Translations under genes and position numbers: made by a program
Shown: one piece after another, positions 25,578 through 33,385 of the stretch
Layout: each line of letters opens with the position of its first letter
How positions within the stretch are numbered: the stretch's first letter is position 1
From: Megasphaera sp. MJR8396C
GTDB lineage: Bacteria; Bacillota; Negativicutes; Veillonellales; Megasphaeraceae
Assembly: GCF_001546855.1 (NCBI RefSeq)
Contig: NZ_KQ958206.1
Span: 2,104-66,103 of the forward strand
Direction of reading: 5' to 3'
DNA: 64,000 nt
Notes under the pieces: generated by a model
Databases searched by the model: none
Told to the model about the DNA's origin: nothing
The model's input: the letters and a program-made list of their open reading frames with translations, nothing else

Positions 25578-27083
25578 ATGTTTGCACGCATTTCAGGTGC
25601 TGCGACCTTGGGCCTTGGCGGTCACGTCATCGCCGTCGAGACGGATATTTCAAACGGCCTGCCGTCCTTCGATTTGGTGGGATTGGCTTCGACGTCGGTC
25701 AAAGAAGCTAAGGAACGGGTGCGAGCAGCCATTAAGAACAGCGGTTATGAGTTTCCCATGCGGCGCCTGACGGTCAATCTGGCACCGGCTGATTTGAAGA
25801 AAGATACGTCGGGACTCGATTTGGGATTGGCCGTGGCGATCTTGGCATCGAGCGGCCAGATTCCCTTGGAAGCCTGTACGGACTGCCTCTTTTTAGGGGA
25901 ACTGGCTCTCGATGGGGAGATTCGGCCGATAAACGGTGTCCTGCCCATGGTCATCGAAGGGGCCGCACAAGGCGTGAAGGCCGTTTTTGTAAGCTCTAAA
26001 AATGGTGCCGAAGCCCTTCTTTGCCCGTCGGTTACGGTCTATACGGCTGAGTCCTTGTCTCGCGTCGCCGGCCATTTGAAAGGCGAGGCGCCTTTGAAGC
26101 CCATCACGGCTCAAGAACAGCTGTCAGACATTCTCGATTACGACCTCGACTTTTCTGAAGTACAAGGCCAGGCCGAAGCCAAACGAGCGCTTGAAATCGC
26201 AGCTGCCGGCGGCCATAATATTTTAATGATCGGCCCGCCGGGAAGCGGCAAGACCATGCTGGCTAAACGGATTCCGACGATTTTACCGCCCTTGGGGAAG
26301 AAAGAGGCCCTGGAGGTGACGAAAATCTACAGTGTTGCCGGCCTCCTTCGGGAAGGGCAGCTCATGCAAAGGCGGCCTTTCCGAAGTCCTCACCACACGA
26401 TATCCCGGGCAGGCCTCGTCGGCGGCGGAACGATTCCTCATCCTGGAGAAGTGACCCTCAGCCATCACGGCGTCCTCTTTCTCGATGAACTGCCGGAATT
26501 TCCCCGTTCGGTCCTGGAAGTGTTGAGGCAGCCACTGGAAGACGGCATCGTTCACATTGCCCGGGTCAATGCCGCCTTATCCTATCCTTCGCGATTCGTC
26601 CTGGTGGCGGCGATGAATCCCTGTCCCTGTGGCCGCTATGGGTTTGATGATGACTGTACTTGTTCTGAAAATAACCGTCATCGCTATATCAATAAGATTT
26701 CTGGTCCCTTACTGGACCGTATCGACCTGCACGTTCGCGTGGCCAGGCCGGCCTACGGCGACTTGGTGGCAAGCCAGGCCGCTGAGACGTCGGCAACGAT
26801 ACGGGACCGAGTCCTGCAGGCCCGGGAACGGCAGGCGGCGCGGCTGTCCAACTATAACTGTTTTTGCAATGCCCACATGGGGCACCGGGAAATCAAGGAG
26901 ACGTGCTGCCTGAGCCAGCCTGCTCGAGAGATACTGCGTGAGACTTTTGACCTCCTTCGCCTCAGTGCCCGCAGCTACGACCGACTCATCAAAGTGGCTC
27001 AGACCATTGCCGACCTCTCCGGCGCAGCGCATATTGAAGAACATCATGTGGCAGAAGCCATCAGTTACCGAAACAAAATGTAA
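25578..27083 (+). CDS. comM: YifB/ComM-type Mg-chelatase-like AAA+ ATPase
   Basis: 501 residues from ATG 25578; the longer frame overlaps yraN. N-terminal Lon-protease-like fold (DLVGLASTSVKEAKERV, LDLGLAVAIL), a central AAA+ core with Walker A MIGPPGSGKTM (about residue 215), LFLDELPEF as Walker B, the zinc-like NPCPCGRYG segment, and a C-terminal helical lid. ComM is a helicase that extends branch migration during natural transformation. It sits directly before dprA, which supports that role. Confidence 0.93.
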   Translation: MFARISGAATLGLGGHVIAVETDISNGLPSFDLVGLASTSVKEAKERVRAAIKNSGYEFPMRRLTVNLAPADLKKDTSGLDLGLAVAILASSGQIPLEACTDCLFLGELALDGEIRPINGVLPMVIEGAAQGVKAVFVSSKNGAEALLCPSVTVYTAESLSRVAGHLKGEAPLKPITAQEQLSDILDYDLDFSEVQGQAEAKRALEIAAAGGHNILMIGPPGSGKTMLAKRIPTILPPLGKKEALEVTKIYSVAGLLREGQLMQRRPFRSPHHTISRAGLVGGGTIPHPGEVTLSHHGVLFLDELPEFPRSVLEVLRQPLEDGIVHIARVNAALSYPSRFVLVAAMNPCPCGRYGFDDDCTCSENNRHRYINKISGPLLDRIDLHVRVARPAYGDLVASQAAETSATIRDRVLQARERQAARLSNYNCFCNAHMGHREIKETCCLSQPAREILRETFDLLRLSARSYDRLIKVAQTIADLSGAAHIEEHHVAEAISYRNKM

Positions 27084-27096
27084 GGGAGGTGACGAC

Positions 27097-28221
27097 GTGA
27101 GCGGCATCACGGAAGAAACGATGTATGCAGCGGCTCTGCAATCCCTTCCCGGTCTTGGCAGTCGGCGCTTGAAAGTTATCCTCGACCGCTATCGTTCGGC
27201 TAAGGCTGCTTGGAATACGTCGTGGGACGACGATTTGCGGCGTCGGCTGCGGTTTTCACCCACTTCTTTTGGCAAACTTATTGAAGAACGAAATGTTTTT
27301 GATTGGGACGGATTTTCCCGTAAACTTTCCTTTTATGGCGTTCGCCCCATTGCCCTGTGGGACGACGACTATCCCTGCTGGCTGCCCTTCATTGCCCAGC
27401 CGCCACTGGTTCTCTTTTGTCAGGGGACTATGGCTAGTGATCGATATACTCTGGCCATGGTCGGTTCGCGAAAGGCCAGTCCTTATGGACTCAATGCCGC
27501 TGAAACCCTGGCCATGAGTCTGGCCGAACGGGGAATTACCCTGGTCAGTGGAGGCGCCCGGGGCATCGATACTCGGATTCATCGGGGAGCGCTCAACGGG
27601 AAGGGGCGGACTATTGTCGTCGCCGCCAATGGCTTGGATCGGACGTATCCTCGGGAAAATAAGCGATTATTTCGAGACATCGTCGACAACGGCGGCGCCA
27701 TTCTTTCGGAATATACCTTCGGGACTGAGCCGCGGGCCCAGCATTTTCCGGCCCGCAATCGCATCATTGCCGGCATGGCAGCGGCGACTGTCGTCATTGA
27801 AGCGGCCCTTGGCAGCGGATCCCTCATTACGGCCGACTTTGCCCTAGAGGAAGGGCGCGATGTCTTTGCCATGCCCGGCAGTATTTTTGCCGAAACCAGT
27901 AAAGGGACGAACCGTCTGCTGCAGATGGGGGCCATGGCCCTGACCGATACCGACGATATTTTGCAGGTCTTTGAACATCGGGGATGGCTTATTCCGACCG
28001 CTGCGGAGGGAGGAGAAGAAATCGACTTCGATGAGACGGAACGGCAGGTCTTAGCCGCTCTTTCCATGGAACGGGCCATTCCGGCCGAAGATTTGATGCT
28101 GACGACCGGCCTGCCGCTTCCCAAATTGCTGCACACCCTCCTTCGACTGCAACTAAAAAAAGCCGTCGAGGAACTGCCCGGCGGCTATATTCGCTGCGCT
28201 GCGGCAGCTTTTCGGTTATAG
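27097..28221 (+). CDS. dprA: DNA processing protein DprA
   Basis: 374 residues from GTG 27097, set by GGGAGGTGA 5 nt upstream; the longest frame reaches back into yifB. The Rossmann-like DprA core is intact: MVGSRKASPYG, LVSGGARGIDTRIHRGAL, RAQHFPARNRIIAG, GSGSLITADFALEEGR. A winged-helix-like C-terminus follows (about residues 305-370). DprA loads RecA onto incoming single-stranded DNA. The 3' end overlaps the convergent kinase-like gene by 6 bp. Confidence 0.95.
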   Translation: MSGITEETMYAAALQSLPGLGSRRLKVILDRYRSAKAAWNTSWDDDLRRRLRFSPTSFGKLIEERNVFDWDGFSRKLSFYGVRPIALWDDDYPCWLPFIAQPPLVLFCQGTMASDRYTLAMVGSRKASPYGLNAAETLAMSLAERGITLVSGGARGIDTRIHRGALNGKGRTIVVAANGLDRTYPRENKRLFRDIVDNGGAILSEYTFGTEPRAQHFPARNRIIAGMAAATVVIEAALGSGSLITADFALEEGRDVFAMPGSIFAETSKGTNRLLQMGAMALTDTDDILQVFEHRGWLIPTAAEGGEEIDFDETERQVLAALSMERAIPAEDLMLTTGLPLPKLLHTLLRLQLKKAVEELPGGYIRCAAAAFRL

Positions 28222-28935
28222 TTTTGAAATATAGTGTCGTGCCTTATCGACGGAGACGACGTCAATCCAGCCGAAGGGACGCAGGACGTGACAGATATAG
28301 AAGAGGGTGTTGTAGTCGAGAATGAGGTTTTTCAGTCCCTTGAGGGTCCGCTTACTGCCTTCGACACTGGCGTAGCCTGCAAGGGCGGCATTGAGGAGAG
28401 ACGTATCGGACCATTCTTCACGAAAACAGCTGTGGATGAAGAGAAAAAGGTCGAGGACGGCAGCCGGTGCCTGGATAAATTTCTTTTCATTTTCCCAATC
28501 TAGGAGGGTAACGGAATCATTTTCACGGTGATAGGCAATATCACGCAGGGCCGGACGGCCGTGATGCAGGCCCAGGACGTGGAGGCGAGCTAGCCCTTCG
28601 CCGGCTTTGGTAAAGGCATGGAGGCGCACGTCGGCGTAATCCTCTTCTTTGGCGACGCGCTGCAAGGTTTTGCCTACATTTTCCATGACGAAGAAGTCTT
28701 CGTCGAGAAGGACGATTTTTGGAGCCAAGGGCAGGCGGGAGTTGACGGTCATGATTTTATAGGCTTCACACCAAAAAGATGCCGAGGGATTCTGTTTGGC
28801 AAAGGCGTTGCGGCCATTGGACATACGGCGTTTGATAAAGTAGTTCATTCCATCGAAAGAAAGGGGGATAACCCGTTTGTCCGGGTTTTCGGCGATTGCT
28901 TCCTGAACCTTTTGGAGAAGAGACGGATTGAACAA
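28216..28935 (-). CDS. Protein-kinase-fold protein (lipopolysaccharide-kinase-like)
   Basis: 239 residues from the proposed TTG 28935, which has AAAGG about 10 nt upstream; GTG at 28944 would sit directly against that site. N-lobe Lys candidate in YFIKRR; catalytic-loop-like LHHGRPALRDIAYH and LLDWENEK, where the Asp could bind Mg, recall the WaaP/RIO/aminoglycoside-kinase fold. The substrate is unknown; a lipid A-core or other envelope sugar is plausible in a diderm, but nothing nearby proves it. It is convergent with dprA. Confidence 0.75.
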   Translation of the reverse strand: MFNPSLLQKVQEAIAENPDKRVIPLSFDGMNYFIKRRMSNGRNAFAKQNPSASFWCEAYKIMTVNSRLPLAPKIVLLDEDFFVMENVGKTLQRVAKEEDYADVRLHAFTKAGEGLARLHVLGLHHGRPALRDIAYHRENDSVTLLDWENEKKFIQAPAAVLDLFLFIHSCFREEWSDTSLLNAALAGYASVEGSKRTLKGLKNLILDYNTLFYICHVLRPFGWIDVVSVDKARHYISKL

Positions 28936-29241
28936 GAGTGTCACACCTTTCTATTAGTAAGACATAGTTTCATTATTTACCGGGTTTATACACAGGGTAT
29001 GGTTTGATTATAGCAAATTTAGGGAGTAAAAGAAACGGAATCCTGTTTAAAATGTCGGTAAAATCAAGGTTTTCAGCATGCAGAGAGGTACTTCGAGGAT
29101 GACGAAGTGCCTCTCTTAATATACTTTTATAGACCGAAAAGTTATAATGAAATTGATAAACGATATTGACATGTGAAGAAATACACTTTATAATAAAAAC
29201 TGCAAAGTGGTATAAATTATTCAAAAAGGGAGATGTGTCGT
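28936..29241. other. Intergenic region with two promoters and a hairpin
   Basis: 306 bp without a gene. A - strand -10 box (TATAAT at 29012-29007) with a poor -35 serves the kinase-like gene. A perfect-arm hairpin AGAGAGGTACTTCG/CGAAGTGCCTCTCT (29082-29116; one G-T pair) has no T-run. A consensus + strand promoter follows (29166-29194). The hairpin's role is not clear. Confidence 0.6.
29166..29194 (+). promoter_or_regulatory. Consensus promoter ahead of the small membrane protein
   Basis: Perfect TTGACA, 17-bp spacer, perfect TATAAT; start predicted near 29201. Confidence 0.93.
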
Positions 29242-29460
29242 ATGTTTCAGAATACGGATTTTTGGATTGGTTTAGGTATCGGTGTCGTCGCAGGTGTCTT
29301 TGGCTACAAATTGATGTCCGAACGTGAACAGCAGCTTCTTGCTATGCAGCAGCCCGCAGCCGGCGCTTTGACGGCCTCCGTTCCGCTCGCTGAACTGCAG
29401 CGCCAGAAGGAAGAATTAGAAGACATGATTGCAGCCCAGGAAGCCGCACAGGCAAAATAA
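29242..29460 (+). CDS. 72-residue single-pass membrane protein with coiled-coil tail
   Basis: ATG 29242 follows AAAGGGAGA at 9-nt spacing; an ATG at 29233 is too close to that site. One transmembrane helix (about residues 8-25, FWIGLGIGVVAGVFGYKLM), then a cytosolic Gln/Glu/Ala-rich tail (LAELQRQKEELEDMIAAQEA) likely to form a coiled coil. No family recognised. It has a very strong promoter, and a terminator separates it from the HMA-like/ATPase genes, which could still be reached by read-through. In outline it resembles the small membrane partners of some P-type metal ATPases, but it lacks their metal-binding tail. Confidence 0.8.
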   Translation: MFQNTDFWIGLGIGVVAGVFGYKLMSEREQQLLAMQQPAAGALTASVPLAELQRQKEELEDMIAAQEAAQAK

Positions 29461-29477
29461 TTACAGACTGTAAAAAG

Positions 29478-29511
29478 AAGACTGTTGCCTTTCGGTGACG
29501 GTCTTTTTTAA
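29478..29511 (+). terminator. Terminator-like hairpin after the small membrane protein
   Basis: AAGAC..TGCC / GGTGACGGTCTT imperfect stem followed by six T's; probably partial termination before the HMA-like operon. Confidence 0.65.
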
Positions 29512-29540
29512 AGGGTAAAAAGAGAGAAAGGGCCGCGTTT

Positions 29541-29825
29541 ATGTTTATTCCGACGTCGAAATGGGACTTCATCATTCGTTCTGTCTCCATCTCGTCTTAC
29601 TTACCGGGCCGCATACGCCTGCACAGTAAGAAACTCATTGGCAATGCTGAACTGGGCCGCAAGGTCTACGCTTACATTGCCAGCTATAAAGAAATCGATA
29701 AGGTCGATATCAACGTCCTCACGGGTTCCGTCTTGATAACCTATCGGCCGCAGCTGCTGCGGACCAACGGCGAACTCGTTCGGGTAGAAAACTATATCAG
29801 GACCCATGCTGAAAGGAGAGGGTAA
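29541..29825 (+). CDS. HMA-like domain protein without CxxC (copy 1)
   Basis: 94 residues. After a short head, residues 15-90 read as one ferredoxin-like beta-alpha-beta fold: SISSYLPGRIRLHS, then a helix with GNAELGRKVYAYI, DKVDINVLTGSVLITY, and a final helix. This is the pattern of heavy-metal-associated domains but with no CxxC metal site. The same LPGRxR...GNA.L...I..N..TGS.L..Y pattern recurs in the next gene. The gene ends 2 bp before that gene, and RBS GAGAGAAAGG precedes the ATG. It is part of a three-gene unit with the ATPase. Confidence 0.8.
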   Translation: MFIPTSKWDFIIRSVSISSYLPGRIRLHSKKLIGNAELGRKVYAYIASYKEIDKVDINVLTGSVLITYRPQLLRTNGELVRVENYIRTHAERRG

Positions 29826-29827
29826 TC

Positions 29828-30457
29828 ATGTCATACGCCTCAGGTTTTATGGTGGGCACGTCGATCGGAAAAGCCGTTTACGACTTGTTCCATAAGAAAA
29901 GAGGAGGCAGCGCCTTTGCCGGTGCGCCTTCAATCCAAGGAGAAAAGAAGGCCGATGTGCCTCGCTTTGCCTGCGTTTCCGCACTCCCGGGCCGTCGCCG
30001 TTACCGGGCTGCGTCCCTTCTCGGCAATGCAGGGTTGGCCGAATTCATGGAAAAGAAAATCGGTGCCATGACCGGTATCAGCTCCATCGAGGTCAACACC
30101 GCTACGGGAAGTATTTTGGTCTATGCTGTAAGTGAAGCTGCGCTGGATCTTTTGGAAGATTTCTTCCGTTCCCGCCTCTTTCCCAGTGCTGTGGAAGGCA
30201 TTATCAACGCCGTCTACGATGCTGACCGGAGCGCTTCTCGCCCGCCGGCAGAACCGACGTACCTCAAGGTTGCCCGGGCGACGGGGGATTTCTTTAATCA
30301 AGTCGTTCGAAAGAAATCGAAGCATCTCCTCGATTTGACGACCTTGGCGGCCTTATTCCTGGTCATCCGCGGCCTTCGCAAAACGGTCTTCATGGGCCAG
30401 CGCCCGTCGGGACCGCAGATGCTGTGGTGGGCCCTGTCACTCTTGAGGAGGGAATAG
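29828..30457 (+). CDS. HMA-like domain protein with C-terminal membrane segment (copy 2)
   Basis: 209 residues. N-terminal Gly/Ala-rich segment (YASGFMVGTSIGKAV), then a second HMA-like module at residues 45-115 (VSALPGRRRYRA, LLGNAGLAEFMEKK, IEVNTATGSILVY), again without CxxC. The C-terminal part is basic and moderately hydrophobic (LLDLTTLAALFLVIRGL, about residues 168-184), a possible membrane-associated helix. The ATPase ATG lies 2 bp after its stop. Confidence 0.78.
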   Translation: MSYASGFMVGTSIGKAVYDLFHKKRGGSAFAGAPSIQGEKKADVPRFACVSALPGRRRYRAASLLGNAGLAEFMEKKIGAMTGISSIEVNTATGSILVYAVSEAALDLLEDFFRSRLFPSAVEGIINAVYDADRSASRPPAEPTYLKVARATGDFFNQVVRKKSKHLLDLTTLAALFLVIRGLRKTVFMGQRPSGPQMLWWALSLLRRE

Positions 30458-30459
30458 CT

Positions 30460-32553
30460 ATGTACTTGTGCAATACGATTTTTCTACACAGCGAAATTCC
30501 CAGCCGCATGCGGCCTATCCTGAGTGTCAAGCTGCGTCAGGTCCGGGATATCGTCTCGGCCGTTGTCGAAGAAAAAAAGGTCACCGTCTATTATCGTAAG
30601 ACCCTGGACTTGCGGGCTTTGAAGCTGTTTATCCGCGCTTTTGAAGAAAAGTACGGCCGCAAGAAAGAAGAAAAATTAGAAGACATGGACGTTGCCACTT
30701 ACCGTCGGGAAGCCATCATCTCCGTCGGCGGCTTCATCGCCATGAACATTCTGCGCAAGGTCAATCCGGAATTTTACGGATCCATGCTCTTGTTTCGTCG
30801 ACTCTTTACCTTATACATCGCGCGTCGCTATATTAAAAGCGGTCTCCTCAGCCTGGTAAAAGATCATCGAGCCAACGCCGATACCTTGACGGCAACGGCT
30901 GTCGCTGCCTCGGTCCTGTCCGGGAAACCTGAATCGAGCCTGACCCTCCTGGCCTTGTCGAACGGGGCTGAAATGATGACCGAATACGCCGCTGAACGTG
31001 CCCGTCGCCAGATTTCCGGCCTCTTAAAGCTCGATCAGCGCGACGTATGGCTCATCGAGGGCGGTAGAGAACACAAGGTTCCTGTCGAATCGCTGAAGCG
31101 GGGAGACCTCATCGCCGTCCATCTCGGTGAAAAGATCTGCGTCGATGGTACTGTCGTCGATGGCAATGCCGCCGTCAATCAGGCCTCTATTACGGGGGAA
31201 TCGAATCCGGCTATCAAGCAGGAAAAGTCATCGGTCTATGCCGGCAGCGTCATTGAAGCGGGGGATCTCGTCATCCGAGTCGAAAAAGTCGGTGCCGATA
31301 CGTCCTTGGCCCAGATCATTCACCTCGTCGAAGAAGCCCAGACCCGTCGGGCGCCGGTTCAGAATTTTGCTGATAAGATGGCCAACCTCTTGGTTCCGAT
31401 TTCCTTTATCGGCGCGGCCATCGTCTATGGGGCGACTAAGGATTGGCAACGGGTACTCAACCTCTTGTTCATCGACTTCTCGTGCGGCCTGAAACTGTCG
31501 ACGGCAACGGCCATTTCGGCAGCCATCGGCGTTGCCGCCCGGAAAGGGATTCTCATCAAAGGCGGCAACTACATCGAAAACCTGGCCGATATCGACACCG
31601 TCGTTCTCGATAAGACGGGGACCATCACCATGGGCGTTCCTCAAATCGACCACATCGAAACGGTCCAGGGGGTCAGCGATAAGGAAATGATTCTCTTGGC
31701 GGCGTCGGCAGAAATGCACTCCGTCCATCCGCTGGCCGTAGCCGTTCAGAAATACGTCAATGCCAAGGGCTGGCAGACACCACCGCACACATCTTCGGAA
31801 ACGATCGTTGCCCGGGGCATGAAGGCCGTCGTTCCGCCCTTTGAAAGCTATGAAGGCGGCGACATCCTCGTCGGCAGCCGCCGGTTCATGACCGAATCCA
31901 ATGTCGAAGGTATGCCGACCGTCGATAATAAGACCTGGGGCAAGAACCTCTTGTACATCGCCCGTGACGGCCAGTACCTCGGCTTCCTCACCATTCAGGA
32001 TCCGATCCGACCGGGCATGAAGAAGACCTTGAACCGCATGCGCCGCTTAGGCATCGACGAAGTCGTCATGCTTACCGGCGACTCGAAAGACGTGGCCGCA
32101 GAAGTTGCCCAGGATATGGATATCGACTCGTACTACGCTGAAATCCTGCCGGAAGAAAAAGCCAACTACGTCATGAAGATGCAAAAAAGAGGCAACGTCA
32201 TGATGGTCGGCGACGGCATCAACGATGCACCGGCCCTGGCATTTTCCGATATCGGCGTCAGCCTCGGCGGCAACAAGACCGACATCGCAGCCGAATCGGC
32301 AGCCATTACCATCCGTTCAGAAGATCCAGCTAAATTGTATGATGCCCTCCATATCGGACGAGAAACGATGCGGGCCATCAATCAGAACTTCACGGCGACC
32401 ATTGCCGTCAACTCGGCCGCTATGCTCCTCGGGGCCTTAGGGAAAATCAGCCCCTTATGGGCCGCTGTTATCCACAACACGGCAACCTTAGCCGTCGTAT
32501 TGAACAGCGTTCGCATTCTCGGGCCATCCGTGCCGAAGGTACGAAGAGCCTGA
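30460..32553 (+). CDS. P1B-type heavy-metal ATPase with non-canonical SCGLKL motif
   Basis: 697 residues from ATG 30460 (GAGGAGGG upstream; the longer frame lies inside the preceding gene). The N-terminus holds a third, decayed HMA-like module (SEIPSRMRPIL, VEEKKVTVYY). The catalytic core is complete: A-domain ITGES (about 242), phosphorylation DKTGT (Asp about 384), HP motif MHSVHPLA and GDGINDAPAL. The metal-selecting helix reads SCGLKL (Cys342) in place of the CPC/SPC motif, so the transported ion cannot be predicted from standard P1B classes. The terminal membrane pair has NSAAMLLG and HNTATLAVVLNS. Inference: export of a transition metal, perhaps Fe/Mn/Zn given the feo operon next door. 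Confidence 0.9.
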   Translation: MYLCNTIFLHSEIPSRMRPILSVKLRQVRDIVSAVVEEKKVTVYYRKTLDLRALKLFIRAFEEKYGRKKEEKLEDMDVATYRREAIISVGGFIAMNILRKVNPEFYGSMLLFRRLFTLYIARRYIKSGLLSLVKDHRANADTLTATAVAASVLSGKPESSLTLLALSNGAEMMTEYAAERARRQISGLLKLDQRDVWLIEGGREHKVPVESLKRGDLIAVHLGEKICVDGTVVDGNAAVNQASITGESNPAIKQEKSSVYAGSVIEAGDLVIRVEKVGADTSLAQIIHLVEEAQTRRAPVQNFADKMANLLVPISFIGAAIVYGATKDWQRVLNLLFIDFSCGLKLSTATAISAAIGVAARKGILIKGGNYIENLADIDTVVLDKTGTITMGVPQIDHIETVQGVSDKEMILLAASAEMHSVHPLAVAVQKYVNAKGWQTPPHTSSETIVARGMKAVVPPFESYEGGDILVGSRRFMTESNVEGMPTVDNKTWGKNLLYIARDGQYLGFLTIQDPIRPGMKKTLNRMRRLGIDEVVMLTGDSKDVAAEVAQDMDIDSYYAEILPEEKANYVMKMQKRGNVMMVGDGINDAPALAFSDIGVSLGGNKTDIAAESAAITIRSEDPAKLYDALHIGRETMRAINQNFTATIAVNSAAMLLGALGKISPLWAAVIHNTATLAVVLNSVRILGPSVPKVRRA

Positions 32554-32648
32554 AATAAGAAGTCGTTATCGATTTTAGAAAACGATTCTTAAATGATACG
32601 AAAAATCACATATTCAAAAGAATGCATCAACCTGCATTCTGTAAAGAT

Positions 32649-32681
32649 AAGAAGCGTATCTCGGTACGCTTCTTTCTTTTT
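32649..32681 (+). terminator. Terminator of the ATPase operon
   Basis: AAGAAGCGTA/TACGCTTCTT stem with a 5-nt loop and a T-rich tail. A smaller AGAATGCA/TGCATTCT hairpin lies just upstream. Confidence 0.88.
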
Positions 32682-32706
32682 ATAAATGAATTTCAATAGC
32701 AAAGTG

Positions 32707-32735
32707 TTGACAGAGTATGTGAAAAAATATATAAT
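32707..32735 (+). promoter_or_regulatory. Consensus promoter of the feo operon
   Basis: Perfect TTGACA, 17-bp spacer, perfect TATAAT; start near 32742. Confidence 0.93.
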
Positions 32736-32741
32736 ATGTTT

Positions 32742-32764
32742 GGTAATGAAATATATTATCATTA
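32742..32764 (+). promoter_or_regulatory. Fur-like operator at the feo transcription start
   Basis: GGTAATGAAATATATTATCATTA, an AT-rich inverted repeat (TAATGA / TCATTA arms) carrying the ATTATC hexamer typical of Fur boxes. It covers the predicted start site, where a repressor would block transcription when iron is plentiful. Fur itself is not in the window. Confidence 0.6.
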
Positions 32765-32814
32765 GTTGAAGGGATGTGTGAGTATTATTTACGGAGCTGA
32801 AAGGAGCGATGTAA

Positions 32815-33108
32815 ATGAGTGTCGTCATCGTAGGTGGAAATGATTGCATGGTGTGCCGTTATAAACGTATTTGCAAAGAATTCGATTATAAGGCCAAAGT
32901 TTTTACACAGGTGCCCAGTGATTTTAAGTCAAAAATCGGGTCGCCTGATTTGGTGGTGTTGTTTACCAGTACCGTGAGTCACAGTATGGTCCGCTGCGCT
33001 CTGAAGGAAGCCCAGCGTAAGAACGTGGATATCGTCCGTTCCCATACCAGCAGCTCAAGCGCACTGAAAACTATACTAGCAGCCAGGACGGAGGAAGCCG
33101 CCGTCTAG
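32815..33108 (+). CDS. DUF2325 domain protein
   Basis: 97 residues. SVVIVGGNDCMVCRYKRIC at the N-terminus gives a Cys11-x2-Cys14-x5-Cys20 cluster, followed by LVVLFTSTVSHSMVRCALKEA and HTSSSSALKTIL, a Rossmann-like fold. The family is of unknown function and is often found next to feo genes. The cysteines could bind iron or sense redox state; this is inference. First gene after the feo promoter and Fur-like box, 21 bp before feoA. Confidence 0.85.
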   Translation: MSVVIVGGNDCMVCRYKRICKEFDYKAKVFTQVPSDFKSKIGSPDLVVLFTSTVSHSMVRCALKEAQRKNVDIVRSHTSSSSALKTILAARTEEAAV

Positions 33109-33129
33109 GCCAGCAAAGGGGAGTTAGTC

Positions 33130-33366
33130 ATGAAGATTGTTTCGTTAGCTGACATGAAAGTCGGTCAGTCGGGTATTGTCGAAGCCCTTGAAGGTCGAGG
33201 AAACATCCAGCATCGCCTGGTCGACATGGGCGTCGTCAAAGGTTCTCGTATTTCTGTTTTTAAAAAGGCCCCTCTCGGAGATCCGGTCGAAGTCAAGATC
33301 AAAGGCTGTGCCATGGCCTTGCGCATGAACGAAGCGGCTATGATTTCTGTAGCCGTGGATCAATAA
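33130..33366 (+). CDS. feoA: Ferrous iron transport protein A
   Basis: 78 residues, a single SH3-like FeoA domain (RLVDMGVVKGSRISVFKKAPLGDPVEVKI split over residues 29-58). Small cytosolic partner of FeoB. Spacing to feoB is 19 bp. Confidence 0.95.
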   Translation: MKIVSLADMKVGQSGIVEALEGRGNIQHRLVDMGVVKGSRISVFKKAPLGDPVEVKIKGCAMALRMNEAAMISVAVDQ

Positions 33367-33385
33367 AAGGGGGTATTTAGTAGTC

